DNA of 10,517 nt from Puia dinghuensis (GTDB taxonomy: Bacteria; Bacteroidota; Bacteroidia; Chitinophagales; Chitinophagaceae): assembly GCA_026224995.1 (NCBI GenBank), contig JAMFRX010000771.1:1-10517 (forward strand). Reading direction: 5' to 3'. This document shows positions 1 to 6,892 of the stretch, piece after piece. Within the stretch, counting starts at the first letter, position 1, and each line of letters begins with the position of its first letter. Made by a program: the position numbers and the translations under genes. A model generated the notes under the pieces. That model did not search any database. It was given only the letters and a program-made list of their open reading frames with translations, and was not told the DNA's origin.

Positions 1-735
1 CATCAAAAACTGCTGCGGGGAGTAAGAGGAAAACAAAAAATGCCGGGGCATTTCCGAACCAGTCAAAACTGGATCGGCGGAGCTTCATTAAAGGATGCTG
101 CCTTCATACCACCCCACCAGGGCGAAGTCGAAGATCTTATGAGCGACCTGGAAAAATTCCTTCACAATGACGAGTTGCATGTCCCGCCGCTCATTCGTAT
201 TGGTATAGCGCATTATCAGTTCGAGACCATCCATCCTTTTTTAGACGGTAATGGCCGTCTGGGGAGGCTGCTCATTACTTTATACCTGGTGAGCAATAAG
301 ATCATTGCCAGGCCAGTATTATATTTATCCGACTTCTTCGAAAAGAACCGGAACCTTTACTATGACAACCTGACGTCGGTCAGAACAAAGAACGAACTTA
401 GCAGATGGCTGACCTTTTTCCTCGTAGGGGTGCTGGAAACGGCGGAAAGTTCTATCCAAACGTTCAACGCTATTATAAAACTAAGGCAGGAAGTGGAGGA
501 AAAGAAACTCACTCAATTGGGAAAACGAGTACCCTTAGCTATGAAGCTGATCCACCATCTTTACAGCAATCCCATAGTGGATACCGGCATAATCACACAG
601 CGGTTGGGCGTAAATGTAGTTACTGCTCACCGCCTCGTGCAGGATTTCGAAAAGCTGGGAATCCTTACCGAGCAGACGGGCTACAAGCGAAATCGCGTCT
701 TTATTTTTGAACAATATCTTGATCTATTCAGGTAA
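1..735 (+). CDS. Fic-family protein, 5' end outside window
   Basis: Fic domain enzymes usually transfer AMP (or another nucleotide part) from a nucleotide to a hydroxyl side chain of a target protein. The reading frame is open from base 1, and the residues before the first ATG (position 40) already read like the family (LLRGVRGKQKMPGHFRTSQN). The gene therefore starts upstream, and 40 is not the true start. Counting from base 1, the Fic motif HPFLDGNGRLGR lies at residues 78-89 with catalytic His78 and the nucleotide-binding GNGR loop intact. The last ~55 residues (about 190-244) look like a winged helix-turn-helix (ITQRLGVNVVTAHRLVQDFEKLGIL), as in many Fic proteins with a C-terminal DNA-binding region. 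The N-terminal part, where a Fic inhibitory helix could lie, is not visible. Target and physiological role are unknown. It appears unrelated to the aromatic genes downstream, which have their own leader. Confidence 0.9.
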   Translation, partial: HQKLLRGVRGKQKMPGHFRTSQNWIGGASLKDAAFIPPHQGEVEDLMSDLEKFLHNDELHVPPLIRIGIAHYQFETIHPFLDGNGRLGRLLITLYLVSNKIIARPVLYLSDFFEKNRNLYYDNLTSVRTKNELSRWLTFFLVGVLETAESSIQTFNAIIKLRQEVEEKKLTQLGKRVPLAMKLIHHLYSNPIVDTGIITQRLGVNVVTAHRLVQDFEKLGILTEQTGYKRNRVFIFEQYLDLFR

Positions 736-787
736 GTACGGCAGATAGGGTTGGCCGGGTGCGAAGTGACTGCCGGCAAAAATAAAT

Positions 788-817
788 TTTGTTTTTCGAG
801 AGAAGTCGCTAATTTTG
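788..817 (+). promoter_or_regulatory. Bacteroidota-type promoter for the pheA leader
   Basis: TTTG at 788-791 and TAATTTTG at 810-817 match the -33 (TTTG) and -7 (TAnnTTTG) elements known for Bacteroidota, with an 18-base spacer. Transcription would start around 821-825, only a few bases before the leader-peptide ATG at 828. Found by eye; no start site has been mapped. Confidence 0.6.
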
Positions 818-827
818 ATGCACTGAT

Positions 828-920
828 ATGATCGAAACGAAAACATACCGTTATTTTTACTTTTTCTTTTACTTCTACTTTACAGGTAGACCGGGAATGC
901 TTTTGTTAACCAAGAACTAG
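828..920 (+). CDS. Phe/Tyr-rich attenuator leader peptide (30 aa)
   Basis: This short open frame has ATG at 828 and TAG at 918-920. Residues 7-18 are YRYFYFFFYFYF, so 11 of 12 consecutive codons are aromatic: Tyr at 846, 852, 858, 870 and 876; Phe at 855, 861, 864, 867, 873 and 879. A TGA at 816-818 lies upstream in the same frame, so 828 is the only ATG possible. The rest (TGRPGMLLLTKN) is encoded by the strand that can pair with the terminator arm. In the known leader-peptide mechanism, scarcity of charged tRNA for the repeated residues stalls the ribosome here and switches the RNA downstream. Six Phe and five Tyr codons ahead of pheA-aminotransferase-tyrA fit sensing of both end products. 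It differs from E. coli pheL, which has Phe but no Tyr. There is no Shine-Dalgarno sequence, and the predicted mRNA start is very close, so translation may be nearly leaderless. Confidence 0.88.
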   Translation: MIETKTYRYFYFFFYFYFTGRPGMLLLTKN

Positions 921-968
921 AAATAAAGAGTTTAACATAAAGAGTCCCGGTCAAAAGCCGGGACTTTT
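836..968 (+). promoter_or_regulatory. Ribosome-mediated transcription attenuator of the pheA operon
   Basis: Four segments can pair in alternative ways. Segment 1 (836-849) pairs with 894-907: 12 pairs including one G-U, with mismatches at 843/900 and 847/896. Segment 2 (889-909) pairs with segment 3 (932-952): GACCGGGA at 889-896 is the perfect complement of TCCCGGTC at 945-952, continued by CTTT/AAAG (900-903/939-942) and GTTAA/TTAAC (905-909/932-936). Segment 3 also pairs with segment 4 to form the terminator (940-968). Segment 1 overlaps the start of the Tyr/Phe codon run, and segment 2 lies at the end of the leader reading frame. A ribosome stalled in the run should free 2:3 and let transcription continue. 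A ribosome reaching the stop codon, or no translation, should favour 3:4 and termination. Pairings were found by eye, without energy calculation. Confidence 0.85.
940..968 (+). terminator. Intrinsic terminator, attenuator arm 3:4
   Basis: AGTCCCGG (943-950) and CCGGGACT (958-965) form a perfect 8-bp stem with a 7-base loop. A G-U and two A-U pairs extend it at the base (940-942 with 966-968), ending in TTTT at 965-968. The U tract is short. The hairpin ends 14 bases before the pheA start. It could also stop read-through from the upstream Fic gene, but its left arm competes with the antiterminator, so it is read mainly as an attenuator. Confidence 0.85.
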
Positions 969-982
969 CCATTTTAGGGTAT

Positions 983-1828
983 ATGAGCACAGCAAAACGC
1001 ACACGAGTCTCTATCCAGGGTTATGAGGGCAGCTTCCACCAGGTGGCAGCGCAGCAGTTCTTCGGCAGCGAGGTGGAAGTCATCACCTGCGCTACGTTCC
1101 GGGAAGTGATCCGGGTGGCCGCCGATAAGAATGCGAGCGAGGGCGGGGTGATGGCCATCGAAAATTCGATCGCGGGCAGCATCCTTCCCAACTACAATCT
1201 GCTGCAGAAGAGCGGCCTGCGGGTCATAGGAGAGATCTACCTGCAGATAGGGCAGCAGCTGCTGGTGAATCCGGGGGTAAAGCTGGAAGACATCAGGGAA
1301 GTGCATAGTCACCATATGGCTTTGCTGCAGTGCATAGACTTCCTGGAGAAGCATCCGGCCTGGAAGCTGGTGGAGACGGAAGATACCGCGCTTAGCGCCA
1401 AACACCTGCACCAGCATCGGAGCAGGCATACCGCCGCCATCGCCAGCAGGCTGGCCGCCGACCTGTTCGGACTGGAGATCCTGGCGCCCGATATCCAAAC
1501 GATGAAGAACAACTATACGCGTTTTCTCATTCTGCAGCGCGAGGACGAGGCGGTAGCGGTGGATGATCCGGATAAGGCTTCTGTGAACTTTCATACGGAC
1601 CATTCCAGGGGGAGCCTGGCGCGGGTGCTCACGAAGATCGCGGAAGGCGGCATCAATCTGAGCAAGCTGCAATCGTTCCCGATCCCGGGTAGCGAATGGG
1701 AATATTCGTTTCACGCCGATATGGAGTTCGAGAGCATCGGGCAGTTCCAAAGGGTCATAGAGGCGATCAGGCCTATCACCGCGGAGCTCAAGGTCTATGG
1801 GACTTACAAAAAAGGACGTACGGTATAA
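983..1828 (+). CDS. pheA: Prephenate dehydratase with ACT domain
   Basis: The enzyme converts prephenate to phenylpyruvate, the committed step to Phe, in the cytoplasm. The 281 residues show the two-lobed dehydratase domain, with GYEGSFHQ at 13-20, ENSIAGS at 60-66, a SHHMALLQC segment at 109-117 and the catalytic Thr in NYTRF (177-181). An ACT domain follows (about 199-275). In the ACT domain the classic GALV and ESRP Phe-binding signatures are replaced by GSLA (210-213) and QSFP (230-233), followed by EWEY. As I recall, this form is usual in Bacteroidota, so Phe feedback inhibition is possible but not proven. There is no N-terminal chorismate mutase as in E. coli PheA; that activity is fused to DAHP synthase further down. 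The ATG at 983 lies 14 bases after the attenuator terminator. The next gene starts 18 bases after the stop, so this is the first structural gene of the attenuated operon. Confidence 0.95.
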   Translation: MSTAKRTRVSIQGYEGSFHQVAAQQFFGSEVEVITCATFREVIRVAADKNASEGGVMAIENSIAGSILPNYNLLQKSGLRVIGEIYLQIGQQLLVNPGVKLEDIREVHSHHMALLQCIDFLEKHPAWKLVETEDTALSAKHLHQHRSRHTAAIASRLAADLFGLEILAPDIQTMKNNYTRFLILQREDEAVAVDDPDKASVNFHTDHSRGSLARVLTKIAEGGINLSKLQSFPIPGSEWEYSFHADMEFESIGQFQRVIEAIRPITAELKVYGTYKKGRTV

Positions 1829-1846
1829 CATAAAAGCATATCCAAG

Positions 1847-3049
1847 ATGAAGACGGCTAAACGGTTAGAAGGTATTGGAGAATATTACTTCTCCCAGAAG
1901 CTGCGGGAGATCGACGAGCTGAACCGGCAGGGGAAGAATGTGATCAATCTGGGCATTGGAAGCCCGGACCTGCCGCCGCATCCGGATGTGATCCGGGTCC
2001 TGCAGGAGGAGAGCGCCAAGCCTAATGTCCATGCCTATCAGAGCTACAAGGGGTCGCCTGTCCTTAGGAATGCTATAGCATCCTGGTACAAGCAATGGTA
2101 TGGGGTAGAGCTGAATCCGGATACGGAGATCCTGCCTCTCATAGGATCGAAAGAGGGGATCATGCATATCTGTATGACCTACCTGGATGAAGGCGATGGC
2201 GCGCTTGTTCCCAATCCGGGCTATCCTACTTACAGGAGCGCGGTAAAGCTGGCGGGTGGGACCTGCGTGGATTACAGCCTGACCGCTGAAAAGGGCTGGT
2301 ACCCGGATTTTGAGGAACTGGAAGCCAGACTTGCGCCGCAAAGTCAGGGCGGCGCCGACGGTCTGGCGGGTGGCCAGACTGGCCGGATTAAATTAATGTG
2401 GGTCAACTATCCGCATATGCCTACGGGCAAGCTGCCTGACCGGGCGCTGTTCGAGCGGCTGGTGGCTTTTGGTAAGAAGCATAATATCCTCATCTGTCAT
2501 GATAATCCGTATAGCTTTATCCTGAATGACGAGCCGATGAGCCTGTTGTCGGTGCCGGGGGCTACAGCAGTCGTGGTGGAGCTGAACTCCCTCAGCAAGA
2601 GCCAGAATATGGCCGGCTGGCGGGTAGGGACCTTAGCCGGAGCGAAGGAACGGATAGACGAAGTGCTGCGGTTCAAGAGCAATATGGACAGCGGGATGTT
2701 CCTGCCGGTGCAGCTGGCGGCGGCCAAGGCGTTGAGCCTGGGGAAGGACTGGTATGAGAGCGTAAATGCGGTCTACCGGGACAGGCGGGGGAAGGTCTTC
2801 GAGCTGCTGGAGCTGTTGAAATGCGAATTCAGCAAGGACCAGGTCGGCATGTTCGTATGGGCAAAGATACCCGGCGATTATGCCGATGGGTTTGCGCTGA
2901 GCGACAAGGTGCTTTATTCGGCGGGCGTATTCATAACGCCCGGTGGCATCTTCGGGCCGGCGGGGGCGGGGTATGTGCGGGTAAGCCTTTGCAGCACTAA
3001 AGAAAAATTGCAGGAAAGCATTCAAAGGATACAAAAGGAAGTACTATGA
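1847..3049 (+). CDS. Class I/II PLP-dependent aminotransferase
   Basis: This is a fold-type I aminotransferase of 400 residues. Its place between pheA and tyrA suggests it transaminates phenylpyruvate and 4-hydroxyphenylpyruvate (inference). Visible are SKEG (101-104, phosphate-cup region), PNPGYPTY (122-129), NYPHMPTG (187-194, standing for the usual NYPNNPTG), the cofactor Asp in HDNPY (218-222), the PLP lysine Lys251 in SLSKSQNMAGWRVG, and the carboxylate-binding Arg378 in YVRVSLC. All expected catalytic residues are present. Residues about 164-180 (PQSQGGADGLAGGQTGR) form a low-complexity segment before the IKLMWVNYP strand and correspond to a palindromic repeat inserted in frame. The gene ends with an ATGA overlap with tyrA, suggesting translational coupling. 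Exact substrate cannot be fixed: aspartate or diaminopimelate-type aminotransferases share these motifs. Confidence 0.9.
   Translation: MKTAKRLEGIGEYYFSQKLREIDELNRQGKNVINLGIGSPDLPPHPDVIRVLQEESAKPNVHAYQSYKGSPVLRNAIASWYKQWYGVELNPDTEILPLIGSKEGIMHICMTYLDEGDGALVPNPGYPTYRSAVKLAGGTCVDYSLTAEKGWYPDFEELEARLAPQSQGGADGLAGGQTGRIKLMWVNYPHMPTGKLPDRALFERLVAFGKKHNILICHDNPYSFILNDEPMSLLSVPGATAVVVELNSLSKSQNMAGWRVGTLAGAKERIDEVLRFKSNMDSGMFLPVQLAAAKALSLGKDWYESVNAVYRDRRGKVFELLELLKCEFSKDQVGMFVWAKIPGDYADGFALSDKVLYSAGVFITPGGIFGPAGAGYVRVSLCSTKEKLQESIQRIQKEVL
2324..2367 (+). repeat. Palindromic repeat, copy A, inside aminotransferase gene
   Basis: The outer stem GCCAGAC (2324-2330) pairs with GTCTGGC (2361-2367), and an inner GCGCC (2333-2337) pairs with GGCGC (2351-2355). 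The loop holds AAGTCA, shared with the other two copies at 3935-3975 and 9102-9143. Relative to copy B the outer stem has a G-C to A-T exchange that keeps pairing. A further GCCAGAC (2373-2379) can pair with the same right arm. The repeat is read in frame and adds the peptide SQGGADG. Confidence 0.75.
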
Positions 3050-3897
3050 AGTTCGATTCGGTAACGATAGTCGGCGTAGGGCTGATCAGCGGCAGCTTTA
3101 GTCTTGCCCTGAAGGACAAGGGGCTTGTCCGAAATGTCATCGGAGTAAGCCGGACCCCAGAAAGCGCGCGGAAGGCGCTGGAGCTGGGGCTGATCGACGA
3201 GGTGCTTCCGCTGGAGGAGGCTGTAAAGAAGAGCGATCTGATCTATGTGGCCATTCCCGTCGACGCGACCATCCCGGTGATGGCGCAGATCATGGACCTG
3301 GTTACGGACAAGCAGATCGTGGCCGATGCCGGGTCCACCAAATTCGCCCTCTGCGAGAGCCTTGCCGGGCACCCGATGCGCAGCCGGTTCGTGGCCATGC
3401 ATCCCATGTGGGGTACGGAATACAGTGGGCCGGAGGCGGCGGTGCGCGATGCTTTCCGGGGGCGGGCCTGTGTGATCTGCGAGAAGGAAAAGAGCGCGCC
3501 GGATGCCGTTGAGACCATGGAGGGGCTGTACAGGGATATGGGGATGAACATCGTCTACATGGATGCGAACAGCCATGACATGCATGCCGCATACATTAGC
3601 CATATTGCCCATATTACCAGCTTTGCGCTAGCCAATACGGTACTGGAGAAAGAAAAGGAGGACGATGCGATCTTCGAGCTGGCCGGTGGCGGCTTCGAGA
3701 GCACGGTGCGGCTGGCCAAGAGCAATCCCTCTATGTGGGTGCCCATCTTTATGCAGAACAAGGAGCATGTGCTGGATGTCCTGAACGAGCATATCGCCCA
3801 GCTGCGCAAGTTCAAGAGCTGCCTGGAAAAAGACAATGCCGGGTATCTGCGGGAGCTGATGGAAAATGCGAATAAGATCAAGCGGATCATCAAATAA
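3046..3897 (+). CDS. tyrA: Prephenate dehydrogenase
   Basis: The enzyme oxidatively decarboxylates prephenate to 4-hydroxyphenylpyruvate, the committed step to Tyr. Of 283 residues, the first ~155 are a Rossmann domain with GVGLISGS at 10-17 and DAGSTK at 94-99, followed by HPMWGTEYSG (119-128) and the helical catalytic domain with SHDMHAAYISHIAH (176-189), whose histidines match the family's substrate-binding and catalytic region. After the second Rossmann strand the sequence is GVSRTPES (33-40). An Asp here normally favours NAD+, so Ser-Arg hints at NADP+ (inference). No C-terminal ACT domain is seen. The length is usual for a monofunctional enzyme. The start overlaps the aminotransferase stop by ATGA. 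A GC-rich repeat region follows the stop, so this is probably the last gene of the attenuated unit. Confidence 0.95.
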   Translation: MKFDSVTIVGVGLISGSFSLALKDKGLVRNVIGVSRTPESARKALELGLIDEVLPLEEAVKKSDLIYVAIPVDATIPVMAQIMDLVTDKQIVADAGSTKFALCESLAGHPMRSRFVAMHPMWGTEYSGPEAAVRDAFRGRACVICEKEKSAPDAVETMEGLYRDMGMNIVYMDANSHDMHAAYISHIAHITSFALANTVLEKEKEDDAIFELAGGGFESTVRLAKSNPSMWVPIFMQNKEHVLDVLNEHIAQLRKFKSCLEKDNAGYLRELMENANKIKRIIK

Positions 3898-3908
3898 ATG
3901 GGGGGAGC

Positions 3909-4003
3909 GGAAGCCGGACGGAAGCCGGACGGAAGCCGGACGGGCGCCTAAGTCAGAGGGCGCCAATGGTCCGGCGGGAGGGGCGCCAACAGTCCGGCGG
4001 GAG
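3909..4003 (+). repeat. Palindromic repeat, copy B, with tandem amplification
   Basis: This fills most of the 177-bp gap between tyrA and the helicase gene. Three perfect tandem copies of GGAAGCCGGAC (3909-3919, 3920-3930, 3931-3941) lead into a hairpin: GCCGGAC (3935-3941) with GTCCGGC (3969-3975), and inside it GGCGCC on both sides (3943-3948 and 3959-3964) around a loop with AAGTCA. The right arm, 23 bp from 3958 to 3980, is repeated directly at 3981-4003 with two differences. The region is not coding and has no U tract, so it is not a typical terminator. Confidence 0.8.
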
Positions 4004-4048
4004 AGAGGCCGTGGGGTAGATTTCAGGGGCATTCCGCGGTAAAATGCG

Positions 4049-4056
4049 TACTTTTG
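4049..4056 (+). promoter_or_regulatory. Probable -7 promoter box for helicase gene
   Basis: TACTTTTG fits the Bacteroidota TAnnTTTG consensus and lies 18 bases before the helicase ATG, giving a very short 5' leader. No good TTTG -33 element is seen at the expected distance, so the call rests on one box. If real, it separates the helicase and following genes from the attenuated pheA operon. Confidence 0.5.
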
Positions 4057-4074
4057 CGCCAAATTTAATAGGAT

Positions 4075-5763
4075 ATGATGACATTCGAAGGGTTAGGTCT
4101 GGATCCCAGGCTGGTACAGGCTACAGACGCGCTGGGATACAAAACACCTACACCCATACAGGAGCAGGCTATTCCTGTATTATTAAGCGGAACGAAAGAC
4201 CTGGTAGGATTGGCGCAGACTGGTACGGGAAAGACGGCGGCGTTCGGCCTGCCGCTGCTGGATCTGATAGACGAAGACCAGAAACACCCGCAGGCGCTGG
4301 TCGTATGTCCGACCCGGGAATTATGTATGCAGATCGTGAGCGAGGTGGAGCTGTTCAAGAAGTTCATGCCGGGCGTGCATGTGATAGCCGTGTACGGCGG
4401 GACTTCCATCGGCTTGCAGATCAGGGACCTGCGCAGAGGGGTACAGATCGTAGTGGCGACGCCGGGGCGCCTGATCGACCTGATCGAGCGCAAGGCGATC
4501 AACCTGGAGCAGATCCGTTATGTGGTGCTGGACGAGGCGGATGAGATGCTGAACATGGGTTTCCAGGACGATATAGAGTTCATTTTGCAGAATACGCCCA
4601 AGCGGGATGCTACCTGGCTCTTCAGCGCCACGATGCCGTCCGAGATCCGGCGGGTCAGCAAGAAGTACATGCAGTCCCCCATGGAGATCACGGTCGGCAA
4701 AATGAATACGGCCAATAAGGCTATCGACCATCAATATTATGTCACGGCGGCTCATTCCCGCTATGAGACATTGAAAAGGCTGATCGACTTCAATCCGGGT
4801 ATCTATGGGATCATTTTTACCCGTACCAAGATAGATGCACAGAATATTGCGGAGAAGCTGACGCGGGAAGGGTATGATATCGACGCCCTGCATGGGGATC
4901 TTACCCAGCAGCAGCGGGACAAGGTGATGGGCGAGTTCAGGGATAAGACCCTGCAGCTGCTGATCGCCACGGATGTAGCCGCGAGGGGTATCGACGTGAA
5001 AGAGATCACCCATGTGATCAACTACGAGCTGCCCGACGACGTGGAAGTGTATACGCACCGCAGCGGTCGTACCGGCCGGGCAGGTAGCACGGGGATATCC
5101 TTGTCGATCGTGCATAGCAGGGAGATAGGGAAACTCAAGCAGATAGAGCGGATCGTTCAGGTCCCGTTCCATAAGATGGAGATCCCTACGGGTAAGGATG
5201 TGTGCCGCAAGCAGTTCTTTTCTTTCATGGATAAGCTTTTACAGGCCGATATCAGCCATGGCGACTATGAGACCTATGTGCCGATGCTCGCCGAGAAATT
5301 CGCCGATGTCAGCAAGGAAGAGGTGCTGAAGCGGGTGGCGGCGATGGAGTTCGACCGGTTCCTGAAGTATTATGAGAATGCGGAAGACCTGAATGCCAGA
5401 GAGCGGACGCGCGAGTATGCCCCGAGGGATGGCGCCAGCCGCGTTGGCGGGGAAAGAAGGGAATTCGTACGCCGGGATGCCGGGGAAGCGCGTGGCCGGG
5501 CCAAGGATTTCAACAGCAATGGGGACTATGCCCGGCTGTTCGTGAACCTGGGGACGAAAGACGGGTTTTATAAGGCCAGCTTCCTGCAGTTCATCCTCGA
5601 TATGAGCGACCTGAAAAAAGAAGTGCTGGGACGGATAGACATGAAGGAGATGAACAGCTGGATAGAGATCGATAAGAAGTCGGCGCCCCAGATGATCCGG
5701 GCTATCGACGGGAAGAATTTCAAGGGCCGGAGGATAAGGATGAACGACGCGAACAGTAAGTAG
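4075..5763 (+). CDS. DEAD-box ATP-dependent RNA helicase (CsdA/DbpA-like)
   Basis: This is an ATP-dependent RNA unwinding enzyme of 562 residues, probably acting in ribosome assembly or mRNA turnover. All core motifs are intact: Q motif PTPIQ (25-29), Walker A AQTGTGKT (47-54), PTREL (79-83), TPGR (129-132), DEAD (153-156), SAT (184-186), FTRT (248-251), ATDVAARGID (298-307) and HRSGRTGRAG (328-337). A charged Arg/Gly-rich linker (about 436-480) leads to a C-terminal domain (about 484-557, starting DYARLFVNLG) resembling the DbpA-type RNA-binding domain that occurs in both DbpA and CsdA/DeaD; which one it matches cannot be decided here. ATG codons at 4075 and 4078 are both usable. The next gene is only 32 bp downstream, so transcription may continue into the aro genes. 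It splits the aromatic genes into two blocks but has no metabolic link to them. Confidence 0.93.
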   Translation: MMTFEGLGLDPRLVQATDALGYKTPTPIQEQAIPVLLSGTKDLVGLAQTGTGKTAAFGLPLLDLIDEDQKHPQALVVCPTRELCMQIVSEVELFKKFMPGVHVIAVYGGTSIGLQIRDLRRGVQIVVATPGRLIDLIERKAINLEQIRYVVLDEADEMLNMGFQDDIEFILQNTPKRDATWLFSATMPSEIRRVSKKYMQSPMEITVGKMNTANKAIDHQYYVTAAHSRYETLKRLIDFNPGIYGIIFTRTKIDAQNIAEKLTREGYDIDALHGDLTQQQRDKVMGEFRDKTLQLLIATDVAARGIDVKEITHVINYELPDDVEVYTHRSGRTGRAGSTGISLSIVHSREIGKLKQIERIVQVPFHKMEIPTGKDVCRKQFFSFMDKLLQADISHGDYETYVPMLAEKFADVSKEEVLKRVAAMEFDRFLKYYENAEDLNARERTREYAPRDGASRVGGERREFVRRDAGEARGRAKDFNSNGDYARLFVNLGTKDGFYKASFLQFILDMSDLKKEVLGRIDMKEMNSWIEIDKKSAPQMIRAIDGKNFKGRRIRMNDANSK

Positions 5764-5795
5764 TAAATCATTATATATTTCAAATTTCACCTGAG

Positions 5796-6887
5796 ATGGA
5801 AGCAACAGCAACAAAGAGCGCAAAGGAAGTTATCCAGGCTGCCTGGAACAAACGTCCGCTCATTATTTCCGGCCCCTGCAGCGCAGAGACGGAAGAGCAA
5901 ACCGTGGAGACCATAACCCGGCTGGCCAAGACCGGCAAAGTGGATATCGTACGTGCCGGCATCTGGAAGCCGCGTACCCGTCCGGGAAGTTTCGAAGGCA
6001 TCGGCACCAAGGGCCTGCCCTGGCTGCAAAGGGCCAAGAAGCTGACTGGTCTGCCCGTGGCTATTGAAGTTGCCACTGCCAAGCAGGTGGAAGACGCCCT
6101 GCACTTCGATGTGGACGTGCTGTGGATCGGCGCCCGTACGACCGTGAATCCCTTCAGCGTACAGGAAGTGGCCGACGCCCTCCGCGGGGTAGATGTACCG
6201 GTGCTGATAAAAAATCCCATTAACCCCGATATAGAGCTCTGGACGGGAGCCGTCGAAAGGGTCGCCAAGGCCGGCATCACCCAGATCGGCCTGATCCATC
6301 GCGGGTTCAGCTCTTATGGCAATACCGAATACCGCAATGCGCCCATGTGGCATCTCGCGATAGAAATGAAACGCCGCACGCCCGGCATGATGATGATCAA
6401 CGATCCTTCGCATATCAGCGGCCGCCGCGATATCCTGCTGGACGTCGCCCAGAAAGCGATAGACCTGGATATGGATGGGCTGATCATCGAAACGCATATC
6501 GACCCGGACAATGCCTGGAGCGATGCCAAGCAGCAGATCACGCCGGAAAAGCTGGCCGAGCTGCTGGACAGCATCAAATGGCGGCATGAGACGACGACGG
6601 AGAAGGACTTCATAACCGCCCTGGAAAAGCTGCGCGAGCAGATCAACCACATCGACGACGAGCTGATCCAGCTGCTTGGTCAGCGGATGCGGATAGCCGA
6701 TCAGATCGGGACGTATAAGAAGGACAACAATATCACCATCCTGCAGACCAACCGGTGGAACTCCATTTTGGAAAAGGCGTTCGCCAAAGGCGAAAAGCTT
6801 AGCCTGAGCAAGGAATTCATCACCAAATACTACGACGCCGTACACATGGAATCCATCAACCACCAGAACAAGATCATGAATAGCTAG
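5796..6887 (+). CDS. Bifunctional DAHP synthase / chorismate mutase (type II)
   Basis: Two enzymes sit in one 363-residue chain. The N-terminal part (about 1-262) is a type I-beta (KDO8P-synthase-like) DAHP synthase, joining phosphoenolpyruvate and erythrose 4-phosphate as the first step of the shikimate pathway. Motifs are SGPCSAE (25-31, metal ligand Cys28), KPRTRPGSFEG (58-68), GARTTVNPF (112-120), KNPINPD (139-145), HRGFSSY (168-174, His168) and DPSHISGRR (203-211). The C-terminal part (about 275-360) is an AroQ-type chorismate mutase, with helix LREQINHIDDELIQLLGQRM and IGTYKK (304-309), making prephenate for PheA and TyrA. This order of domains is common in Bacteroidota, and in such fusions the mutase domain often transmits feedback to the synthase (family knowledge). 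No clear promoter or SD precedes it; it lies 32 bp after the helicase and 5 bp before the transposase-like gene. The sequence has fewer G-runs than its neighbours. Confidence 0.95.
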   Translation: MEATATKSAKEVIQAAWNKRPLIISGPCSAETEEQTVETITRLAKTGKVDIVRAGIWKPRTRPGSFEGIGTKGLPWLQRAKKLTGLPVAIEVATAKQVEDALHFDVDVLWIGARTTVNPFSVQEVADALRGVDVPVLIKNPINPDIELWTGAVERVAKAGITQIGLIHRGFSSYGNTEYRNAPMWHLAIEMKRRTPGMMMINDPSHISGRRDILLDVAQKAIDLDMDGLIIETHIDPDNAWSDAKQQITPEKLAELLDSIKWRHETTTEKDFITALEKLREQINHIDDELIQLLGQRMRIADQIGTYKKDNNITILQTNRWNSILEKAFAKGEKLSLSKEFITKYYDAVHMESINHQNKIMNS

Positions 6888-6892
6888 AGCGC

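Noticed and set aside
40..735. The ATG at 40 as start of the Fic gene
   Set aside because: The frame is open to base 1, and the residues before it belong to the conserved Fic domain, so the gene starts upstream of the window.
751..779. Hairpin TTGGCCGG/CCGGCAA as terminator of the Fic gene
   Set aside because: It has a bulge, a loop of about 14 bases and is followed by A-rich sequence, with no U tract on the + strand.
974..1831. Long reading frame on the minus strand opposite pheA
   Set aside because: It mirrors pheA, shows no recognisable domain, and pheA has all its family motifs. The same holds for other long minus-strand frames, such as 3022-3612, 4321-5172 and 5787-6863.
3935..3975. 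The intergenic hairpin as the terminator of the pheA-tyrA operon
   Set aside because: It is GC-rich but lacks a following U tract, and the same structure occurs inside two coding regions, where termination would be harmful.
3909..4003. The tandem repeats as a CRISPR array
   Set aside because: Units of 11 and 23 bp are directly adjacent without spacers of even length, and no cas genes are present.
4044..4544. A + strand frame overlapping the start of the helicase gene
   Set aside because: It is an out-of-frame, Gly/Arg-rich translation of the helicase coding region, with no family resemblance.
5774..5781. TATATTTC as a promoter -7 box before the DAHP synthase fusion
   Set aside because: The last base is C rather than G and no TTTG stands at the right distance; too weak to list as a feature.
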